Origin: DATKOF01 sp035524795
Lineage (GTDB): Bacteria > Pseudomonadota > Gammaproteobacteria > Burkholderiales > SG8-41
Direction: 5' to 3'
Assembly (NCBI GenBank): GCA_035524795.1
Contig: DATKOF010000019.1
Location: forward strand, 1-54,088
Length of the DNA stretch: 54,088 nt
Each line of letters opens with the position of its first letter. Positions within the stretch are counted from its first letter, which is position 1. The position numbers were made by a program, and so were the translations under genes. Positions 16,140 to 24,459 of the stretch are shown piece after piece. The notes beneath the pieces are model-generated. The model made no database searches, was not told the origin of the DNA, and saw only the letters and a list, made by a program, of their open reading frames with translations.

Positions 16140-17077
16140 GCGTCCTCGGTCTGGGTCAGGTGGGTGAATACATCTTCGAGGCTGGTCTGCGCCGGCGTCA
16201 GCTGTGTCAGCCCCCAGTCGTCGTCAACCGCGCGCCGCACCAGCGTGTCGGTCGGATCCCCGCCGTTGGCGAAATTGATGCGAAACAGATTGGCGGACAC
16301 CTCCTCGGCGCGCGCGACGCCGGGGATTGTTGCCAGCGCCGAAAGCTGCGGCGGCCGGCGCAGCCCAAGCAGCACCCTGCGCCCGGCATGGAACTGCCGA
16401 AGGCCGGTGATCGTGTCGCTGAACACGGTGCTGCCGTGATGCATGATCTGCACGCGGTCGCAGACACTTTCGACCTCGGGCAGGATATGGGTGGACAGGA
16501 TCACGCTGTGGCTGTCGCCCAGCTCGCGGATCAGGCCGCGGATATCGCGAATCTGGTTCGGGTCGAGACCCACCGTCGGCTCGTCGAGGATCACGACGTC
16601 CGGCGAGTGTACGATCGCCTGCGCGATGCCGACGCGCTGCTGGTAGCCTTTCGACAGCGCGCCGATCAGACGCGACGTGACCTCGGCCAGTCCGCAACGC
16701 TCGATCGCTTCCGCGACCGCGGTGCCGCGCCGTGGCCTGGCGACGCGATGCAGGCGCGCGGCGAGATCGAGATATTCACGCACCGTCAGTTCGCGGTAGA
16801 GCGGCGGATGCTCGGGCAGGTAGCCGAGATGCGCCTTGGCCGCGGTCGGCTGCTCCAGCAGGTCGATGCCGCAGATGCTGACGCCGCCGCCGCTCGGCGC
16901 GAGATTGCCGGTCAGCATCTGCATCGTGGTGGTCTTGCCGGCGCCGTTGGGACCCAGCAGTCCGAGAATTTCGCCGCGCCGCAATTCGAGGCTGACGGCG
17001 TCGACCGCCCGCCGCGCGCCGAAACTGCGCGAAAGCCCTTGGGCGGAAACGGTGATGTCGGAGGAGGAAGCCGTCAT
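16136..17077 (-). CDS. ABC transporter ATP-binding protein (GldA-like)
   Basis: The 313 residues contain Walker A GPNGAGKTT (42-50), a Q-loop (YLPEHPPLY), signature LSKGYQQRVG and Walker B VVILDEPTVGLDPNQ, followed by the H-loop STHIL. The signature and the C-terminal domain of about 90 residues match the GldA/NatA branch. The frame is open to 17167, but ATG 17077 begins the conserved region. It overlaps the permease start by 4 bp and opens a four-gene minus-strand operon ending with DUF4340. Confidence 0.92.
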   Translation of the reverse strand: MTASSSDITVSAQGLSRSFGARRAVDAVSLELRRGEILGLLGPNGAGKTTTMQMLTGNLAPSGGGVSICGIDLLEQPTAAKAHLGYLPEHPPLYRELTVREYLDLAARLHRVARPRRGTAVAEAIERCGLAEVTSRLIGALSKGYQQRVGIAQAIVHSPDVVILDEPTVGLDPNQIRDIRGLIRELGDSHSVILSTHILPEVESVCDRVQIMHHGSTVFSDTITGLRQFHAGRRVLLGLRRPPQLSALATIPGVARAEEVSANLFRINFANGGDPTDTLVRRAVDDDWGLTQLTPAQTSLEDVFTHLTQTEDA

Positions 17078-17234
17078 GATGGGCGAGTCGTCAGCCTGCC
17101 ATGCGCCGCGCGAATTTGATGCGCGTCCGCGATGGAGGCTAAAATATACCAGCTTGACGGCATTCATGAAGAACTTCGTGTCGCTTGCGCGGCTCTAACC
17201 GCTCTTTAGAGCAGCCGGTGGCGTTTCCGTTCAG

Positions 17235-18986
17235 ATGAAAAATTATTTCAGATTGTCAGTGTTGTTTTCGCTATCCGCGCTGGCCGGATGCGCCGCAGAG
17301 CCGCCGCAGCCGCAGGCTGCGAACGACGCCGCGCCGCCGCCGCATCCGCGCGTCGTAGTCCGTGCGCAGGAGCCGTCGCCGGTGTTGCCGGAGCAGCAGT
17401 TGACGCCCCCGATCCTGTTCAAATTCCTGCTCGCTGAAATCGCGCTGCAGCGCGGCCAGCAGGCGGTCGCCGTTCAGGCCTATCTTGATCTGGCGCGCGA
17501 AACCCGGGATCCACGCATCGCGCAGCGCGCGGCGGTGGTCGCCTGGAATGCCCATGCCGCCGGCCAGGCGCTGGAGGCGGCGACGCTGTGGCTGGAAGTG
17601 GACCCCGATTCGCCGCAGGCGCTGCAGGTGCTGGCGACGCTGCTGATCGGGGAGAACCGGCTCGCCGACGCGCGGCCGCTGATGGAGAAACTGCTGGCTG
17701 CCGATCAGACCAATGCCGGTGCCGCTTTTCTGTGGCTGAACACGCTGCTGGCGCGCTATCCTGACAAGGCCGCCGCGCTGCAGTTCGCGCAGCAGCTGGC
17801 GGCGCCGTACCCGGCGGTGCCGGAAGCGCATTACGCTGTCGCGCGCGCGGCGTGGGGCGCGGAGAAACCCGACGTGGCGCTGAGCGAAGTGCGCGCCGCG
17901 CTGAAGCTGCGCCCCGAATGGGAGCAGGCGGCGCTGTTCCAGGGGCAGTTGCTGCAGCGCACGTCGGACGGCGCGGCGCTCGCCTATTTCGCCGAATATC
18001 TGGCGTCTTATCCGCGCGCGATGGACGTGCGCCTCAGTTACGCGCGGCTGCTGGTCAACGCGCAGAAATTCGATGAGGCGCGCAGCGAGTTCCAGAAATT
18101 GCAGCAGCAGTTTCCGGACAACCCGCAGGTCAGCATGGCGGTTGCGCTGTTGTCGCTGCAGTTGCGCGACTATGACGCGGCCGAAGCCCAGCTCAAGCAC
18201 GTGCTCGACACCGATTACAAGGACCCCGACACGGTGCGCTACTATCTCGGACAGCTGGCGGAGGAACGCAAGCGTTATGACGAGGCGTTGAAGTGGTACG
18301 CAAGCGTCGCCGACGGTGATCAGTATGTGCCGGCGCAGGCGCGCTACGCGAGCGTGATGGTCAAGCAGGGCGATTTGCCCGGCGCGCGCAAGTTCCTGCG
18401 CAGACTCCAGTCGCAGGCGCGCGACGAGCGCCAGCGCGTGGAGCTGGTGCAGGCCGAGGCGCAGTTACTGAGCGATGTAAACCAGTACGGCGAGGCCTAC
18501 GAGGTGCTCGACCGCGCGCTGCAGAAGACGCCGGATTCGACCGATCTGCTGTATGACCACGCGATGATGGCGGAGAAACTCGACCGCATGGACGTGCTTG
18601 AAGCCAATCTGCGCAAGGTCATTCAGATCAAACCGGACTATGCGCACGCCTACAACGCGCTCGGCTATACGCTCGCCGACCGCAATACACGGTTGCCCGA
18701 GGCCTATACGCTGATCGAGCAGGCGCTGAAACTGGCGCCTGACGATCCGTTCATCATCGACAGCATGGGCTGGGTGCTGTACCGGATGGGCAAGAACGAA
18801 CAGAGTCTCGGCTATCTGAAGCGCGCGTTCGATCTGCGGCCGGATCCTGAAATCGCGGCTCATCTCGGGGAAGTGTTGTGGAACGCCGGCCGCCGCGACG
18901 AAGCGCGCAGGATATGGAGCACCGCGCTGCAGGGCGCTCCCGACAACACGGTGCTGCTGGCGACCGTCAAGAAGTTCACGCCCTGA
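17235..18986 (+). CDS. TPR-repeat lipoprotein
   Basis: The 583 residues carry a lipoprotein signal peptide with lipobox SALAGC, so C19 would be acylated. A proline-rich linker (about 22-55) is followed by tetratricopeptide repeats over the rest; clear units include YAHAYNALGYTLADRNTRLP and PFIIDSMGWVLYRMGKNEQS near the end. It is probably an outer-membrane-anchored scaffold facing the periplasm. The gene lies immediately before lolB, a placement common in betaproteobacteria, which suggests a role in envelope assembly, but its partners are not known. Confidence 0.9.
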   Translation: MKNYFRLSVLFSLSALAGCAAEPPQPQAANDAAPPPHPRVVVRAQEPSPVLPEQQLTPPILFKFLLAEIALQRGQQAVAVQAYLDLARETRDPRIAQRAAVVAWNAHAAGQALEAATLWLEVDPDSPQALQVLATLLIGENRLADARPLMEKLLAADQTNAGAAFLWLNTLLARYPDKAAALQFAQQLAAPYPAVPEAHYAVARAAWGAEKPDVALSEVRAALKLRPEWEQAALFQGQLLQRTSDGAALAYFAEYLASYPRAMDVRLSYARLLVNAQKFDEARSEFQKLQQQFPDNPQVSMAVALLSLQLRDYDAAEAQLKHVLDTDYKDPDTVRYYLGQLAEERKRYDEALKWYASVADGDQYVPAQARYASVMVKQGDLPGARKFLRRLQSQARDERQRVELVQAEAQLLSDVNQYGEAYEVLDRALQKTPDSTDLLYDHAMMAEKLDRMDVLEANLRKVIQIKPDYAHAYNALGYTLADRNTRLPEAYTLIEQALKLAPDDPFIIDSMGWVLYRMGKNEQSLGYLKRAFDLRPDPEIAAHLGEVLWNAGRRDEARRIWSTALQGAPDNTVLLATVKKFTP

Positions 18987-19044
18987 ACGCCTGCGCCCGG
19001 CGGATGAGCGGCGTTTCCCCCCCCCTTTTTTCCGAAGATCGACG

Positions 19045-19611
19045 ATGAAGTCGTCGCTGCGGGCGGGCGCGTGGCTGTTCCTCGCGCTGGCCGCCGGCTG
19101 CGCCAGCGACAACGCGCGTCCGCCGGCGGCGGGTGCGCCGGCCGCCGCGTTTGACCTGGGCGGGAGGATCGCGGTGCGCGACCACGAACATGGTTTCAGC
19201 GGCGCGTTGCGCTGGGAGCATCGTGAGCGGAACGACCAGATCTGGCTCAGCACGCCGCTCGGGCAGAGTTTCGCGCAACTGCAGTCCGACGCCGACGGCG
19301 CCACGCTGACCACCGCGGATCACGAACAGTACCGCGCCGCCTCGATCGAAACCCTGACGCATAACGCATTCGGCTGGCGCTTTCCGGTCGCGCCGCTGCG
19401 GCATTGGGTGCGCGGCCTGCCGGCGCCGGACCTGGCCGAAGAAGGGGCTGAGCGCGACGGTGCCGGACGGCTGGTGCGGCTGGTTCAGGATGGATGGCGG
19501 GTCGAATTCGCTTACGCGCAGAACGCCGCGGTGCCGGCACGGATCGAGGCCGGCAACGGCGACGCCGTGATCCGGGTGATCATCGACCGCTTCGATCAGC
19601 CGCCGCCATGA
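19045..19611 (+). CDS. lolB: Outer-membrane lipoprotein receptor LolB
   Basis: LolB takes lipoproteins from the periplasmic carrier LolA and inserts them into the outer membrane. The 188 residues have lipobox LAAGC with C19. Family blocks include FDLGGRIAVRDHEHGFSGAL, RWEHRERNDQIWLSTPLGQ, and the HWVRGLPAP block. The gene starts 58 bp after the TPR lipoprotein and overlaps ispE by 4 bp. No rearrangement is visible. Confidence 0.95.
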   Translation: MKSSLRAGAWLFLALAAGCASDNARPPAAGAPAAAFDLGGRIAVRDHEHGFSGALRWEHRERNDQIWLSTPLGQSFAQLQSDADGATLTTADHEQYRAASIETLTHNAFGWRFPVAPLRHWVRGLPAPDLAEEGAERDGAGRLVRLVQDGWRVEFAYAQNAAVPARIEAGNGDAVIRVIIDRFDQPPP

Positions 19612-20447
19612 CCCCGGGCGCGACTTTTCCGGCGCCGGCCAAGCTCAACCTGCTGCTGCGCGTGACCGGCCGCCGCGCCGACGGCTATCATCTGTTGCAG
19701 ACGGTGTTCCGCTTTATTGACTACAGCGACGCGCTGCGCTTCACGCTGCGCGCCGACGGCGCGATCACGCGTGCCGCGCCGGTGGCCGGCATAGCGGAGG
19801 ACGATGACCTGACGCTGCGTGCGGCGCGCCTGCTGCAGCGGGTGGGCGGCGCCGTACATGGCGCCGAGATCGCGCTCGACAAAAAACTGCCGCTCGGCGC
19901 AGGTCTCGGCGGCGGCAGTTCGGACGCCGCGACCACGCTGCTTGTGCTGAACCGTTTGTGGGGACTACATCTGCCGCGCGCGCGGCTGCAGCAGCTCGCG
20001 CTCGAACTCGGCGCCGACGTGCCGGTGTTCGTGTTCGGCCAGAACGCGCTCGGCGAGGGCGTCGGCGAACGGCTGCGGCCGCTCGCGCTGCCGCTGGCGT
20101 GGTACATAGTGCTGCTGCCGCCGGTCGAGGTGTCGACCGCGCGCATTTTCCAAGCCGCGGATTTGAAACGGGATTCGAATCCGATTAAAATACCGCCCTT
20201 TTCGTTCACGGCCGGCGGCAACGATCTCGAACCGGTGGTGTGCCGCCTGTATCCGGAAATCGGCCGGCATCTGCAATGGCTCGGCCGCCATGCGCCGGCG
20301 GCGGTGACCGGTTCCGGCGCGTGCGTGTTTGCGGAATTCGCGGACGAAGACGCGGCGCGCGCGGTATTGAATCAGTTGCCGCCGGACATGCGCGGCGTGG
20401 TAGCGCGGGGGCTGGACCGCCATCCGCTGTGGGAAATCGGCGATTAA
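19608..20447 (+). CDS. ispE: 4-diphosphocytidyl-2-C-methyl-D-erythritol kinase IspE
   Basis: IspE phosphorylates CDP-methylerythritol with ATP in the non-mevalonate isoprenoid pathway. The 279 residues begin with PAPAKLNLLLRV (lysine K12) and include GYHLLQTVFR and the GHMP ATP-loop PLGAGLGGGSSDAAT (95-109). A C-terminal block VTGSGACVFAEF follows. The start is ATG 19608, overlapping the lolB stop; the frame itself opens earlier at 19494. tRNA-Gln follows 42 bp downstream and may be on the same transcript. Confidence 0.96.
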   Translation: MTPGATFPAPAKLNLLLRVTGRRADGYHLLQTVFRFIDYSDALRFTLRADGAITRAAPVAGIAEDDDLTLRAARLLQRVGGAVHGAEIALDKKLPLGAGLGGGSSDAATTLLVLNRLWGLHLPRARLQQLALELGADVPVFVFGQNALGEGVGERLRPLALPLAWYIVLLPPVEVSTARIFQAADLKRDSNPIKIPPFSFTAGGNDLEPVVCRLYPEIGRHLQWLGRHAPAAVTGSGACVFAEFADEDAARAVLNQLPPDMRGVVARGLDRHPLWEIGD

Positions 20448-20489
20448 TGCGGGACGGGGCGTTCCCGGCAGACGATTTTTATGAACGCT

Positions 20490-20566
20490 TGGGGAGTCGC
20501 CAAGCTGGTTAAGGCACCGGATTTTGATTCCGGCATACGAGGGTTCGAATCCTTCCTCCCCAGCCA
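20490..20566 (+). tRNA. tRNA-Gln (anticodon TTG)
   Basis: This is a 77-nt cloverleaf. The acceptor stem TGGGGAG pairs with CTCCCCA (20556-20562). The anticodon stem CCGGA/TCCGG encloses loop TTTTGAT, giving anticodon TTG. The T-loop is GGTTCGAATCC, the discriminator is G, and CCA is encoded. The U1-A72 pair is characteristic of tRNA-Gln. It sits between ispE and prs, the usual betaproteobacterial position. Confidence 0.97.
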
Positions 20567-20592
20567 TTTTTTATGAGCACAGGAAACAGACC

Positions 20593-21543
20593 GTGGCATA
20601 CGACCGTTTGATGGTGTTCACCGGCAGCGCGATCCCGAAGCTCGCCGCGGACGTCGTCAATTATCTCGATATCCATCTCGGCAAGGCCAAGGTCGGGCGG
20701 TTCAGCGACGGCGAAGTGCTGATCGAGGTGCTCGACAACGTGCGCGGCAAGGACGTGTTCGTGCTGCAGTCGCTATGCGCGCCGCCGAACGACAACCTGA
20801 TGGAGGTGCTGGTGATGGTCGACGCGCTGAAGCGCGCGTCGGCGGCGCGCGTGACGGCGGCGATCCCGTACCTCGGCTATTCGCGCCAGGACCGCCGCTC
20901 CGGTTCGGCGCGCGTGTCGATCACGGCGAAAGTGGTTGCCAACATGCTGGTCGCGGCCGGCGTCGACCGCGTGCTGACGATGGATTTGCATTCGGAGCAG
21001 ATCCAGGGCTTTTTCGACATCCCGGTCGACAACGTCTACGCGGCGCCGGTGCTGCTCGGCGACATCTGGAAACGCGACTACAAGGATCTGGTCGTGGTAT
21101 CGCCGGATGTCGGCGGCGTGGTGCGCGCGCGCGCGCTGGCCAAGCGGCTGGAATCGGACCTGGCGATCATAGACAAGCGCCGGCCGAAGCCGAACGTGGC
21201 AACGGTGATGAACATCATCGGCGACGTCAAAGGTCGTACCTGCGTGCTGGTGGACGACCTGGTCGATACCGCGAACACGCTGTGCGAGGGCGCCAACGCG
21301 CTGAAAGAGCAGGGCGCGACGCGCGTCATCGCCTATTGCACGCACCCGGTGTTGTCGGGCAATGCGGTCGAGCGCATCGAAAAATCAGCGCTCGACGAAC
21401 TGGTGGTGACGGACACGATTCCGTTGTCGGCGGGCGCGGCGCAATCCAGGCGCATCCGCGTGCTGACCATCGCCAACCTGCTGGCCGAGACCGTGCTGCG
21501 CGTCAGCAACGAGGACTCGATCAGTTCGCTGTTTGTGGAGTAG
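20593..21543 (+). CDS. prs: Ribose-phosphate pyrophosphokinase
   Basis: This enzyme makes PRPP from ribose 5-phosphate and ATP, for nucleotide, histidine and NAD synthesis. The 316 residues include VGRFSDGEVLIEV, the ATP and metal motif DLHSEQIQGFFD (131-142) and the PRPP loop VLVDDLVDTANTL (218-230). The start is GTG 20593 with AGGAAACAG directly upstream, giving the family N-terminus AYDRLMVFTG. The frame is open back into the tRNA but that part is not coding. A hairpin follows at 21557. Confidence 0.97.
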   Translation: MAYDRLMVFTGSAIPKLAADVVNYLDIHLGKAKVGRFSDGEVLIEVLDNVRGKDVFVLQSLCAPPNDNLMEVLVMVDALKRASAARVTAAIPYLGYSRQDRRSGSARVSITAKVVANMLVAAGVDRVLTMDLHSEQIQGFFDIPVDNVYAAPVLLGDIWKRDYKDLVVVSPDVGGVVRARALAKRLESDLAIIDKRRPKPNVATVMNIIGDVKGRTCVLVDDLVDTANTLCEGANALKEQGATRVIAYCTHPVLSGNAVERIEKSALDELVVTDTIPLSAGAAQSRRIRVLTIANLLAETVLRVSNEDSISSLFVE

Positions 21544-21556
21544 TAGCGGCAAAAGT

Positions 21557-21580
21557 GGGCGGGAAACCGCCCGTGTTTAT
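21557..21580 (+). terminator. Weak hairpin terminator or mRNA hairpin after prs
   Basis: GGGCGG and CCGCCC (21557-21562 and 21567-21572) enclose a GAAA tetraloop and are followed by GTGTTTAT. The U tract is interrupted, so partial termination or 3' end stabilisation between prs and rplY is more likely than full termination. Confidence 0.45.
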
Positions 21581-21630
21581 AACCCGGAATGTCTGGTCGC
21601 GGATGTTCCGAAACAGAAGTGGAGACAGTC

Positions 21631-22335
21631 ATGAAGATTGAATTTACCGCGTTTCCGCGCAAGGTGCAGGGTACGGGTGCGAGCCGCCGTCTGCGCCACG
21701 GCGGCAAGGTGCCGGGCATCGTTTACGGCGCCAATCAAAGCGCACAGCAGATCGAGCTCGACCACCAGGCGCTCTATCGCCATCTGAAGATCGAGGCGTT
21801 CCATGCGTCGATCCTCGAGATGACGCTCGACGGCGCCAGGCAACAGGTGCTGCTGCGCGACGTGCAGATGCACCCGTTCCGTCAGCAGGTGCTGCACGTC
21901 GACTTTCAGCGCATCGACAAGACCCGGAAAATCCACATGAAGGTGCCGCTGCACTTCATCAACGGCGACACTGCGCCGGGGGTCAAACTCGGCGGCGGCG
22001 TCGCCAACCACATCACGAACGAGGTCGAAATCCAGTGTCTGCCCGATGACCTGCCCGAGTTCATCGAGGTCGATCTCGGCAAACTCGAACTCGGCCAGTC
22101 GGTGCACGTCAACGACATCGCGCTGCCGCAGGGCGTCGAATTGATCTCCCGGCTGAAGAAGGAAAACCCGGCGGTGGCGATAGTGCAGCTGCCGAAGGTG
22201 ATTGCGGTCGAGGAAGAAGTCGCGGCGCCGGTCACCGAGATCACCGGTCAGGCCCCGGCCGAAGCAGAGGCCGCTGCCGCCGAAGGCGGGGAAAAGAAGG
22301 AAGGCGAAAAGAAAGAAGCCGGCAAGAAGGAATAG
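21631..22335 (+). CDS. rplY: Large ribosomal subunit protein bL25, long (Ctc/TL5) form
   Basis: This 5S-rRNA-binding ribosomal protein has 234 residues: an N-terminal bL25 domain (about 1-95, with GKVPGIVYG and DVQMHPF) and a C-terminal TL5 beta domain (about 96-190, with VPLHFINGD and PDDLPEFIEVDLG). A Glu/Lys/Ala-rich disordered tail follows (about 195-234). ATG 21631 has GGAG ten bases upstream. A strong terminator lies just past the stop. Confidence 0.96.
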   Translation: MKIEFTAFPRKVQGTGASRRLRHGGKVPGIVYGANQSAQQIELDHQALYRHLKIEAFHASILEMTLDGARQQVLLRDVQMHPFRQQVLHVDFQRIDKTRKIHMKVPLHFINGDTAPGVKLGGGVANHITNEVEIQCLPDDLPEFIEVDLGKLELGQSVHVNDIALPQGVELISRLKKENPAVAIVQLPKVIAVEEEVAAPVTEITGQAPAEAEAAAAEGGEKKEGEKKEAGKKE

Positions 22336-22354
22336 TCCGGAATTTTCCGAACAG

Positions 22355-22388
22355 CCCGCCATATCGGATGCATATGGCGGGTTTTTTA
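22355..22388 (+). terminator. Rho-independent terminator after rplY
   Basis: CCCGCCATAT (22355-22364) pairs exactly with ATATGGCGGG (22372-22381), with a 7-nt loop, followed by six T residues. It lies 20 nt past the rplY stop and 19 nt before the pth start. Confidence 0.92.
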
Positions 22389-22406
22389 TTGTTCTAATAT
22401 GCGGCC

Positions 22407-22988
22407 ATGAAACTCGTCGTCGGACTCGGCAACCCGGGCGGGAAATACCAGCGCACGCGTCATAACGCCGGCGCCTGGTGGGTTGAACGACTCGCCGCCG
22501 ACGCGAAAGCCGTGTTCCGCGTCGAGACGAAATTTCACGGCCGCGTCGCGGCGCTGGAAAATGACTCGCGATTGCTGCTGCCGGACACCTATATGAACGA
22601 GTCGGGACTGGCGGTTGCCGCGCTGGCCGCGTTCTACAAGATCGCGCCGCGCGAAATCCTGGTCGCGCACGACGAGCTGGACCTGCCGCCGGGTGGAGTC
22701 AAACTCAAGCTCGGCGGCGGCGTTGCCGGGCACAACGGGCTCAAGGACATCGCGGTCCGCCTCGGCAGCCACGATTTCTGGCGGCTGCGGATCGGCATCG
22801 GCCATCCGCGCGACAGCGCGGGCGAGCAGGAAGTCGTGGATTACGTGCTGCATCCGCCGCGCGCCGAAGAACGCGCGGCTATCGATGATGCGATTGCGCG
22901 CAGCCTCGCGGTATGGCCATCGATTGCGGCGGACGATATGGAAAATGCCATGTTGAAATTGCATACCAGGGAAAAGAGTCCTGAATGA
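22407..22988 (+). CDS. pth: Peptidyl-tRNA hydrolase
   Basis: This enzyme cleaves peptidyl-tRNA that has dropped off ribosomes. The 193 residues contain the family residues N9 (GLGNPG), catalytic H19 (RTRHNAG), N64 (TYMNESG) and D92 (HDELDLPPG). The basic GGGVAGHNGLKDI block is also present. It starts right after the rplY terminator and overlaps ychF by 4 bp (ATGA). Confidence 0.97.
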   Translation: MKLVVGLGNPGGKYQRTRHNAGAWWVERLAADAKAVFRVETKFHGRVAALENDSRLLLPDTYMNESGLAVAALAAFYKIAPREILVAHDELDLPPGGVKLKLGGGVAGHNGLKDIAVRLGSHDFWRLRIGIGHPRDSAGEQEVVDYVLHPPRAEERAAIDDAIARSLAVWPSIAADDMENAMLKLHTREKSPE

Positions 22989-24076
22989 GTCTGAAATGCG
23001 GGATTGTAGGATTGCCGAACGTCGGCAAGTCCACCTTGTTCAACGCGCTGACCAGGGCCGGCATCGCGGCCGAGAACTATCCGTTCTGTACGATTGAACC
23101 CAACGTCGGCATCGTCGAGGTGCCTGATGCCCGCCTGCAGACGCTGGTCAATATCGCCAGACCGCAGAAAACCATTCCTGCGGTCGTGGAATTTGTCGAT
23201 ATCGCGGGGCTGGTCGCCGGCGCGTCGAAAGGCGAAGGGCTCGGCAACCAGTTTCTCGCCAACATCCGCGAGACCGACGGCATCATCAACATGGTGCGCT
23301 GTTTCGCCGACGACAACGTGGTGCACGTCGCCGGCAGGGTCGATCCGGTTTCCGACATCGAGACGATCCAGACCGAGCTTGCGCTCGCCGACCTCACGAC
23401 CGTCGACAAGACGAAGGAGCGTGCGGGAAGAAGCGCCAAATCCGGCGACAAGGAGGCGATCAAACTCGGCGCGCTGCTCGACAAAGTGCGTGCCCAGCTC
23501 GACCAGGGCCAGCCGGTGCGCGCGCTGAAACTGGGAAAGGAGGAACAGGCGCTGCTGAAACCGCTGTGCCTGCTGACCGCGAAGCCCGCGATCTACGTCG
23601 CCAACGTCAGCGACAAGGGGTTCGAAAACAACCCGCTGCTCGACCGTGTGCGCGACTACGCGGCGAAGGAAGGCGCGCCGGTGGTCGCGATCTGCGCTGC
23701 GCTGGAAGCCGAGATCGCCGATCTGTCCGATGAAGACAAGCAGGTGTTTCTCGCCGACATCGGGATGCAGGAACCGGGACTCAACCGGCTGATCCGCGCC
23801 ACCTACCAATTGCTCGGCCTGCAGACCTACTTCACGGCCGGTGAAAAAGAAGTGCGCGCGTGGACGATACACAAGGGCGATACCGCGCCGCAGGCGGCTG
23901 GCGTCATCCACACCGATTTCGAGAAAGGTTTCATCCGCGCCGAAGTGATCGCCTATGACGATTACGTCAAATACCAGGGTGAGCACGGTGCAAAAGAGGC
24001 CGGCAAGCTGCGCCTCGAAGGCAAGGACTACGTCGTGCATGACGGCGACGTCATGCATTTCCGCTTCAACGTCTGA
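22985..24076 (+). CDS. ychF: Redox-regulated ATPase YchF (Obg-family)
   Basis: This is an ATP-preferring member of the Obg GTPase family that binds ribosomes. The 363 residues include P-loop GLPNVGKST (9-17), the switch block YPFCTIEPN, the DIAGLV motif and a C-terminal TGS domain (about 280-363, VRAWTIHKGDTAPQAAGVIH). The specificity motif reads VANVSD rather than the GTPase NKxD, as expected for YchF. Translation is coupled to pth. The kdp locus follows after about 200 bp. Confidence 0.97.
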   Translation: MSLKCGIVGLPNVGKSTLFNALTRAGIAAENYPFCTIEPNVGIVEVPDARLQTLVNIARPQKTIPAVVEFVDIAGLVAGASKGEGLGNQFLANIRETDGIINMVRCFADDNVVHVAGRVDPVSDIETIQTELALADLTTVDKTKERAGRSAKSGDKEAIKLGALLDKVRAQLDQGQPVRALKLGKEEQALLKPLCLLTAKPAIYVANVSDKGFENNPLLDRVRDYAAKEGAPVVAICAALEAEIADLSDEDKQVFLADIGMQEPGLNRLIRATYQLLGLQTYFTAGEKEVRAWTIHKGDTAPQAAGVIHTDFEKGFIRAEVIAYDDYVKYQGEHGAKEAGKLRLEGKDYVVHDGDVMHFRFNV

Positions 24077-24146
24077 ATTCCCGGTTTCTCCCCCGCGCGC
24101 GGATGATGCGGCGCGGAATTTATGCGCCTTTTATATGTCGCGGCGC

Positions 24147-24238
24147 AATCTTTACCACTTTTTTACACCGGAGAGCCTATCGTTACGGCCGGTCGCGAAG
24201 CCTTGATTTTTGTCATGGAAACGCGACAGGTAAAGATT
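24147..24238. repeat. Distant 10-bp inverted repeat in the kdp control region
   Basis: AATCTTTACC (24147-24156) and GGTAAAGATT (24229-24238) are exact complements 72 bp apart. The first half overlaps the candidate KdpE operator and the second lies near a possible -10 sequence. It could be a looping site or form a long hairpin. Confidence 0.5.
24151..24169 (+). promoter_or_regulatory. Candidate KdpE operator upstream of kdp
   Basis: The sequence TTTACCACTTTTTTACACC matches, by my recollection, the E. coli KdpE footprint core TTTATACTTTTTTTACACC at 15 of 19 positions. It lies about 130 bp upstream of the first small kdp ORF. KdpE activates kdpFABC at low potassium. The comparison sequence was recalled rather than looked up. 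Confidence 0.6.
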
Positions 24239-24280
24239 AGATTTGGGCGTTGTCCCATTTTCTGGACTGTGGGGATTACC

Positions 24281-24373
24281 GTGGACTGGATTTATATTGC
24301 TCTGACTATTGCATTCTTTGCGCTGAGCATCGCTCTCGCTTACGGCTTCGAATGTCTGAGGAGACCGCGATGA
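24281..24373 (+). CDS. Small single-span membrane protein ahead of kdpF
   Basis: This is a 30-residue ORF starting at GTG 24281, right after GGGGATTACC. It consists of one transmembrane helix (about residues 3-22, WIYIALTIAFFALSIALAYG) and a short basic tail ending RRPR. Its TGA overlaps the kdpF ATG (ATGA), a strong sign of translational coupling. Its sequence differs from KdpF, although both start with an aromatic W-I-Y-I stretch. The frame can be extended to 24122, but that would read through the putative operator. Function is unknown; a second KdpF-like stabilising peptide is a reasonable guess. Confidence 0.65.
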   Translation: MDWIYIALTIAFFALSIALAYGFECLRRPR

Positions 24374-24459
24374 GCTGGATTTACATCCTCAGCGGCGTGC
24401 TGGCGCTTGCGATCATGATCTATCTGGTGGTCGCGTTGCTGTTTCCGGAGAAATTCTGA
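24370..24459 (+). CDS. kdpF: KdpF, small subunit of the K+-transporting ATPase
   Basis: This 29-residue hydrophobic peptide (MSWIYILSGVLALAIMIYLV, then VALLFPEKF) spans the membrane once and stabilises the KdpABC complex. The ending LLFPEKF is typical of KdpF. The start overlaps the upstream small ORF by 4 bp, and its stop ends at the base where kdpA begins (TGATG overlap). Confidence 0.92.
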   Translation: MSWIYILSGVLALAIMIYLVVALLFPEKF

